This document shows, piece by piece, positions 32,428 through 36,043 of a DNA stretch of 36,043 bases. The DNA is taken from contig CAISDJ010000069.1 of NCBI GenBank assembly GCA_903884105.1, positions 1-36,043 of the forward strand, read 5' to 3'. The notes below the pieces were generated by a model. That model worked only from the letters and a program-made list of their open reading frames with translations. It did no database searches and was not told the origin of the DNA. Position 1 is the stretch's first letter, and each line of letters begins with the position of its first letter. Position numbers and translations under genes: made by a program. Source of the DNA: an uncultured Pseudomonadota bacterium (GTDB taxonomy: Bacteria > Pseudomonadota > Gammaproteobacteria > Steroidobacterales > Steroidobacteraceae).

Positions 32428-34749
32428 TCAGATCGTGGGCGCGAACGCCTCGGCGACATGATCGCGGAAACGCGCCGCCGGCACAAAGCCTACGAGGCGA
32501 TGGTTCTGCCGTTCGGCGCCGTCCGGGCCGAAAAACGCGATGGTAGGCGGGCCGAAGATGCCGAAGCGTTTGAGCAGGACCTGGTCCACTTCATCGTTGG
32601 CCGTCACATCCGCCTGCAGCAATACGCCTGCTGCCAGCGTCTCGCGGACGCTTGCATCGGTGAACGTGTACTTCTCCATTTCCTTGCAGGACACGCACCA
32701 GTCCGCATAGAAATCCAGCATGACGGGGCGTTTGGACGCCACGGCTGCAGCGATCTCCCGGTCCAGGTCGGCCACCGACTTGATGCGCTTGAGTTCGATG
32801 CCTTGGGCGGCAGCGGCCCCCGGTGTGTTGTCGGCGAGGAGCGTGCCTTTGAGTGGTTGCAGCGGATCCTTGCCGCCCGCAGCCGTGCCGATCAGCAGGA
32901 TGATGCCGTAGAAGATGGCGAGCAGACCGGTACCGCGAAGCGGAGCGGCGGCCGGCCCGCCGTCGCGGGCCTTCATGGAGAACACCCAGAAGCCGCTGAT
33001 CACGGCCAGCGCCGACCACAGCAGCATGACGAGCGCTTCCGGCAGCAGCGGCCCAGCAACGTAGATGGCCACCCCTAAGAACATCACGCCGAACAGCGAC
33101 TTGATCGTGTCCATCCACGGGCCGACCCGCGGCAGCAGTGAGCCCGCCGATGCGCCGACAATGAGCAACGGTACGCCCATGCCGATGCCCGTGGCGTACA
33201 GCGCGCCCGCGCCGCGCGCGAGATTGCCGGTCTGCGCGATGACCGACAGCGCCGCCACGATGACGGGGGCAACGCAGGCGGTGACGATCAGGGAAGACAG
33301 CGCGCCCATCACGAACGTGCCGATGTAAGTGCCCGAGCGCTGCCGGTTGCTGACGTCGGTCAGGCGGGACTGCAGCGCGCTTGGCATCTGCAGCGTGTAA
33401 GTCCCGAACATGGCAAAGGCCATGGCAACGAACAGCACTGCGAACAGCGTGATGATCCACGGTTGCTGGAAGGCAGCCTGGGGTGCGGTCTTGAACACCA
33501 GCGCGAAGACGGCGCCGGCAGCTGCATAGGTCAGCGCCATGCCCTGCACGTAGGTGAACGCAAGCGAGAAGCTACGTGCAGGCGTGATGTTGCTGCCTTG
33601 CCCCGCGATGATGCCCGACAGGATCGGGATCATCGGCAGCACGCACGGTGTGAGCGACAACAGGATGCCGAGTCCGAAGAACGTCACCAGCATCAGCGCG
33701 AGGTTGCCTTGGCGGACCAGGCTGGCGAGGCGATCCTGTTCCGAGACCGTCACCGCGCCGCCGGCGTCGCCGGGTGCTGCAAGGCCGGCGACGGGAGGCA
33801 GCGAACTGGCCGCGTCGGTCCGGGGCAGTTCGAGCGCCACTGTCTTGGTGATCGGCAGATAGCAGAGGCCTCCTTCGGCACAGCCCTGGTACGTGACTTT
33901 CAGGTTCAGCGTTCCGCTTGAACCTGCTGCCCTGGCGACCGGGACGGTTCCCTGCAGCGTTTCGTAATACACCTCGCTGTCGCCGAAGAATTCATCGGTG
34001 TGGGCCTTTCCCTGGGGAAGTTGCGGTTGGCCGACCTGCGCCTGCGCGCTGTCGGTCGAGACACTGACGCGCTTCTTGTAGAGGTAGTACCCGTCGGCGA
34101 TGGACCAATTGAGTTCCACCGAGTCCGGTCGCTTCATTTCCGCGACGAAGCGGAACGCCTCGTCGGGGGGCAAGAACTCATCGTCCTGCTGGGCCGATGC
34201 GGCCGAACTCTGCAGGCCCGCGCCTGCCGAGCTTGAGGCTGATCGCGAAAGGAGCGAGCCACTGCCCGCACCGGTGGGCCCGGCGGCGGCCGCGGGTGCC
34301 AGCGCAACCGTCTCGTTCCACGTGGTCGGTGGATAGCAGAGGCCGGCATCTGCGCAGCCCTGGAATTTCAGTTTGAGCTCGAGGGTTCGTGGCCGTGCGC
34401 CGCTCACCGTGAAGGGTACCGGGAACTCGTGCGAGCCCCGGAAGACTTCCTGCTCGCCGAAGAACTCGTCTTTGTGGGTCTCGCCTCTTGGCCAGACGGG
34501 TGCGCCGAGCGTGACCCCCGGCGTTGCCGCCGTGAAGCTCATGCGCTGCTTGTACAGGTAGTGGCCGGGCTCGACGCGCCACGTCACGACAACGCGCTCG
34601 CCGTCGAGGCGGGCGCTGTGGTGAAAAACCTGCTCCGGAGGCAGGAATTCATCCGCGGCGGACACTCCTTGCGACGATCCGGCGAGCGCCAGCAGCAGGG
34701 CGATGCACCACCCGCGACCAAACGTATTGAAAGAGGTCGAAAGGCTCAT
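32428..34749 (-). CDS. dsbD: DsbD thiol:disulfide interchange protein with duplicated N-terminal domain
   Basis: DsbD passes electrons from cytoplasmic thioredoxin to periplasmic thiol proteins. I chose the ATG at 34749, giving 773 residues and a signal peptide (WCIALLLALAGSSQGVSAA). E. coli DsbD has about 565 residues and one nDsbD domain. Here there are two: residues 33-150 with the pair Cys132/Cys138 (GCADAGLCYPP), and 190-308 with Cys290/Cys296 (GCAEGGLCYLP), joined by a Ser/Ala/Gly linker. Both contain DEFLPP, YLYK and DEFFG. The membrane domain has SLTPCVLPMIPILSG (Cys369) and VTACVAPVIV (Cys492), and the C-terminal domain has LDFYADWCVSCKEMEKYTF (Cys685/Cys688). It lies between cutA and tlpA. 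Confidence 0.95.
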   Translation of the reverse strand: MSLSTSFNTFGRGWCIALLLALAGSSQGVSAADEFLPPEQVFHHSARLDGERVVVTWRVEPGHYLYKQRMSFTAATPGVTLGAPVWPRGETHKDEFFGEQEVFRGSHEFPVPFTVSGARPRTLELKLKFQGCADAGLCYPPTTWNETVALAPAAAAGPTGAGSGSLLSRSASSSAGAGLQSSAASAQQDDEFLPPDEAFRFVAEMKRPDSVELNWSIADGYYLYKKRVSVSTDSAQAQVGQPQLPQGKAHTDEFFGDSEVYYETLQGTVPVARAAGSSGTLNLKVTYQGCAEGGLCYLPITKTVALELPRTDAASSLPPVAGLAAPGDAGGAVTVSEQDRLASLVRQGNLALMLVTFFGLGILLSLTPCVLPMIPILSGIIAGQGSNITPARSFSLAFTYVQGMALTYAAAGAVFALVFKTAPQAAFQQPWIITLFAVLFVAMAFAMFGTYTLQMPSALQSRLTDVSNRQRSGTYIGTFVMGALSSLIVTACVAPVIVAALSVIAQTGNLARGAGALYATGIGMGVPLLIVGASAGSLLPRVGPWMDTIKSLFGVMFLGVAIYVAGPLLPEALVMLLWSALAVISGFWVFSMKARDGGPAAAPLRGTGLLAIFYGIILLIGTAAGGKDPLQPLKGTLLADNTPGAAAAQGIELKRIKSVADLDREIAAAVASKRPVMLDFYADWCVSCKEMEKYTFTDASVRETLAAGVLLQADVTANDEVDQVLLKRFGIFGPPTIAFFGPDGAERQNHRLVGFVPAARFRDHVAEAFAPTI

Positions 34750-34778
34750 TCGGTTCTCAATGGGACTGGGTGTCCCAG

Positions 34779-35108
34779 TCATGCCGGGGCGACACTTTGC
34801 CTCACCCAGTCGAGGTAACGCTGGCTACCACCGCACACTGGGAGTGCAACGACCTCGGGAAGCTCGTAGGGATGCAAAGCATGAACCCGGCTCGCAAAGG
34901 TAGCCAGCCGGCTCCGCACGGTCTTGGCAAGCAGCGGGATTTCGGTTGTCGTCTGCAATTGGCCTTCCCATTGATACAGGGAGGTGACTTCCGGGAGCTG
35001 ATTGACGCACGCCGCCAGGCCCTCCTTGACCGGCGCGGTGGCGAGTCGACCGGCGGTTTCCCCGTCGGGGCAGCTCACCATGACCAGCACTACCTCGTCT
35101 TCATGCAC
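34779..35108 (-). CDS. cutA: Divalent-cation tolerance protein CutA
   Basis: The 109-residue protein matches CutA1: VVLVMVSCPDGETAGRLATA, GLAACVNQLPEVTSLYQWEG, TEIPLLAKTVRSRL and VHALHPYELPEVVALPV. CutA forms a very stable trimer and is linked to copper tolerance in E. coli, where it also neighbours dsbD. The gene is followed by dsbD after 29 bp, so they are likely one operon. It is divergent from groES, with 258 bp between. Confidence 0.93.
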   Translation of the reverse strand: MHEDEVVLVMVSCPDGETAGRLATAPVKEGLAACVNQLPEVTSLYQWEGQLQTTTEIPLLAKTVRSRLATFASRVHALHPYELPEVVALPVCGGSQRYLDWVRQSVAPA

Positions 35109-35247
35109 CGCAATACTCCTGAATCTTGCTCCGGGTCAGACGTCCCTCCCGGCAAAACCCATCGGCAACGGGTCCCGAAAGGCGGGCGTTCAGGGGGTGG
35201 TCCGGCGTGGCCGGGCGCCATTATGTCTCCCAAATGGCGAACTGCCC

Positions 35248-35275
35248 CTTGAATTTCGATCTTTCTCCCCTAAGA
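35248..35275 (+). promoter_or_regulatory. Sigma32 (heat-shock) promoter for groES-groEL
   Basis: CTTGAA (35248-35253), preceded by CCC, is followed after 13 bp by CCCCTAAGA (35267-35275). The sigma32 consensus is CTTGAA, 13-17 bp, then CCCCAT. The match is good and the position, about 90 bp before groES, is right for this operon. Transcription would start near 35281. Confidence 0.8.
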
Positions 35276-35302
35276 TTGGCAGCCGCTAAGGGAGAGTGCT
35301 AA
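35276..35302. promoter_or_regulatory. CIRCE-like operator (HrcA) for groES-groEL
   Basis: CIRCE is TTAGCACTC, 9 bp, GAGTGCTAA. Here the right arm GAGTGCTAA (35294-35302) is exact; the left arm TTGGCAGCC (35276-35284) matches 6 of 9, with a 9-bp spacer. It starts just after the sigma32 -10 element and covers the likely start site, as expected for HrcA repression. The weak left arm leaves some doubt. Confidence 0.7.
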
Positions 35303-35366
35303 TAGCCTCCCCAGCGTTCAACCGAACTCTCTTTCAACCTGCCTTATTCAATTCGGGGTTACAGCA

Positions 35367-35669
35367 ATGGCTGAGAAACTGAAAATCCGTCCGCTTCACG
35401 ACCGCGTGATCATCAAGCGTCTCGAAGAAGAGCGTACCTCCCCGGGTGGCATCGTGATCCCGGACTCGGCGACCGAAAAGCCCATCAAGGGCAAGGTCAT
35501 CGCCGTCGGCAAGGGCAAGATCCTTGAGAACGGCCAGGTGCGCGCCCTCGACATCAAGGTCGGCGACAACATCCTGTTCGGCAAGTACAGCGGCACCGAG
35601 GTGAAGGTCGACGGCGATGAGCTCCTCGTCATGCGCGAAGAAGACATCATGGCCGTGATCGAGAAGTAA
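35367..35669 (+). CDS. groES: Co-chaperonin GroES
   Basis: The 100-residue protein caps GroEL during protein folding. It has the family pattern: [20 protein letters not shown] with the mobile loop following ([11 protein letters not shown]), [17 protein letters not shown], and [20 protein letters not shown], ending [11 protein letters not shown]. The groEL gene follows after 65 bp. Control is by the sigma32-like promoter and CIRCE-like operator upstream. Confidence 0.97.
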   Translation: MAEKLKIRPLHDRVIIKRLEEERTSPGGIVIPDSATEKPIKGKVIAVGKGKILENGQVRALDIKVGDNILFGKYSGTEVKVDGDELLVMREEDIMAVIEK

Positions 35670-35722
35670 TCGATCCCGCCAATTTCATTCGTATTTACTG
35701 AATTACGGTTAAGTTTTTTTAG

Positions 35723-36043
<321 letters not shown>

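Overview
The window looks like chromosomal DNA of a GC-rich gammaproteobacterium, probably near the Xanthomonadales, Nevskiales or Steroidobacterales. This rests on gene order typical of gammaproteobacteria: rhlB divergent from trxA-rho; cysQ next to a yrfG-type nucleotidase; and cutA-dsbD-tlpA-accB-accC-prmA-(DUF3426)-dusB-fis-purH-purD beside groES-groEL. The species is inferred, not shown. I found no insertion sequence, phage, CRISPR array, tRNA or rRNA.

Layout. (1) About 1-9.4 kb is accessory in character: a 5'-truncated exported VOC protein, a secreted beta-repeat protein with a VPLPA-type C-terminal sorting signal, a DUF3237 protein, a methyltransferase, exported DUF6152 and ModA-like proteins, several small DUF proteins, two enzymes (GNAT and HAD) and a diheme cytochrome c. 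(2) About 9.5-16.8 kb is mostly on the minus strand: ArfB, a two-gene spermidine-synthase-like membrane pair, an MscS channel, a YdcH protein, DUF3301 and CysQ, then a plus-strand YrfG-like nucleotidase converging on RhlB. (3) 17.5-19.5 kb holds trxA-rho, overlapping by 4 bp and ending in a strong intrinsic terminator that directly follows a possible 39-aa ORF. (4) 19.6-23.1 kb is plus strand: a MATE transporter, DUF2721, a CheD-like protein lacking the catalytic cysteine, and a GNAT enzyme overlapping a small unknown gene. (5) 23.1-35.1 kb is one long minus-strand housekeeping block covering copper tolerance, periplasmic thiol reduction, fatty-acid initiation, L11 and tRNA modification, Fis, and purine synthesis. 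(6) At the right edge groES and the start of groEL sit behind a sigma32-like promoter overlapping a CIRCE-like operator.

How the genes work together. DsbD and TlpA form a periplasmic thiol-reduction module, with thioredoxin (trxA, also in the window) the expected cytoplasmic electron donor. AccB and AccC are the biotin carrier and biotin carboxylase of acetyl-CoA carboxylase. PurH and PurD serve IMP synthesis. Rho and RhlB both act on RNA.

No wholly new multi-gene system is evident. The best leads are a DsbD with a duplicated N-terminal domain; a GroEL whose normally invariant Asp87 reads as Ala at the window edge; a CheD-like protein with Ser in place of the catalytic Cys; dispersed intergenic repeats with inverted arms, one pair enclosing an 8-bp tandem array; a Gly/Arg/Asn-rich extension on Rho; and the 39-aa ORF touching a terminator.
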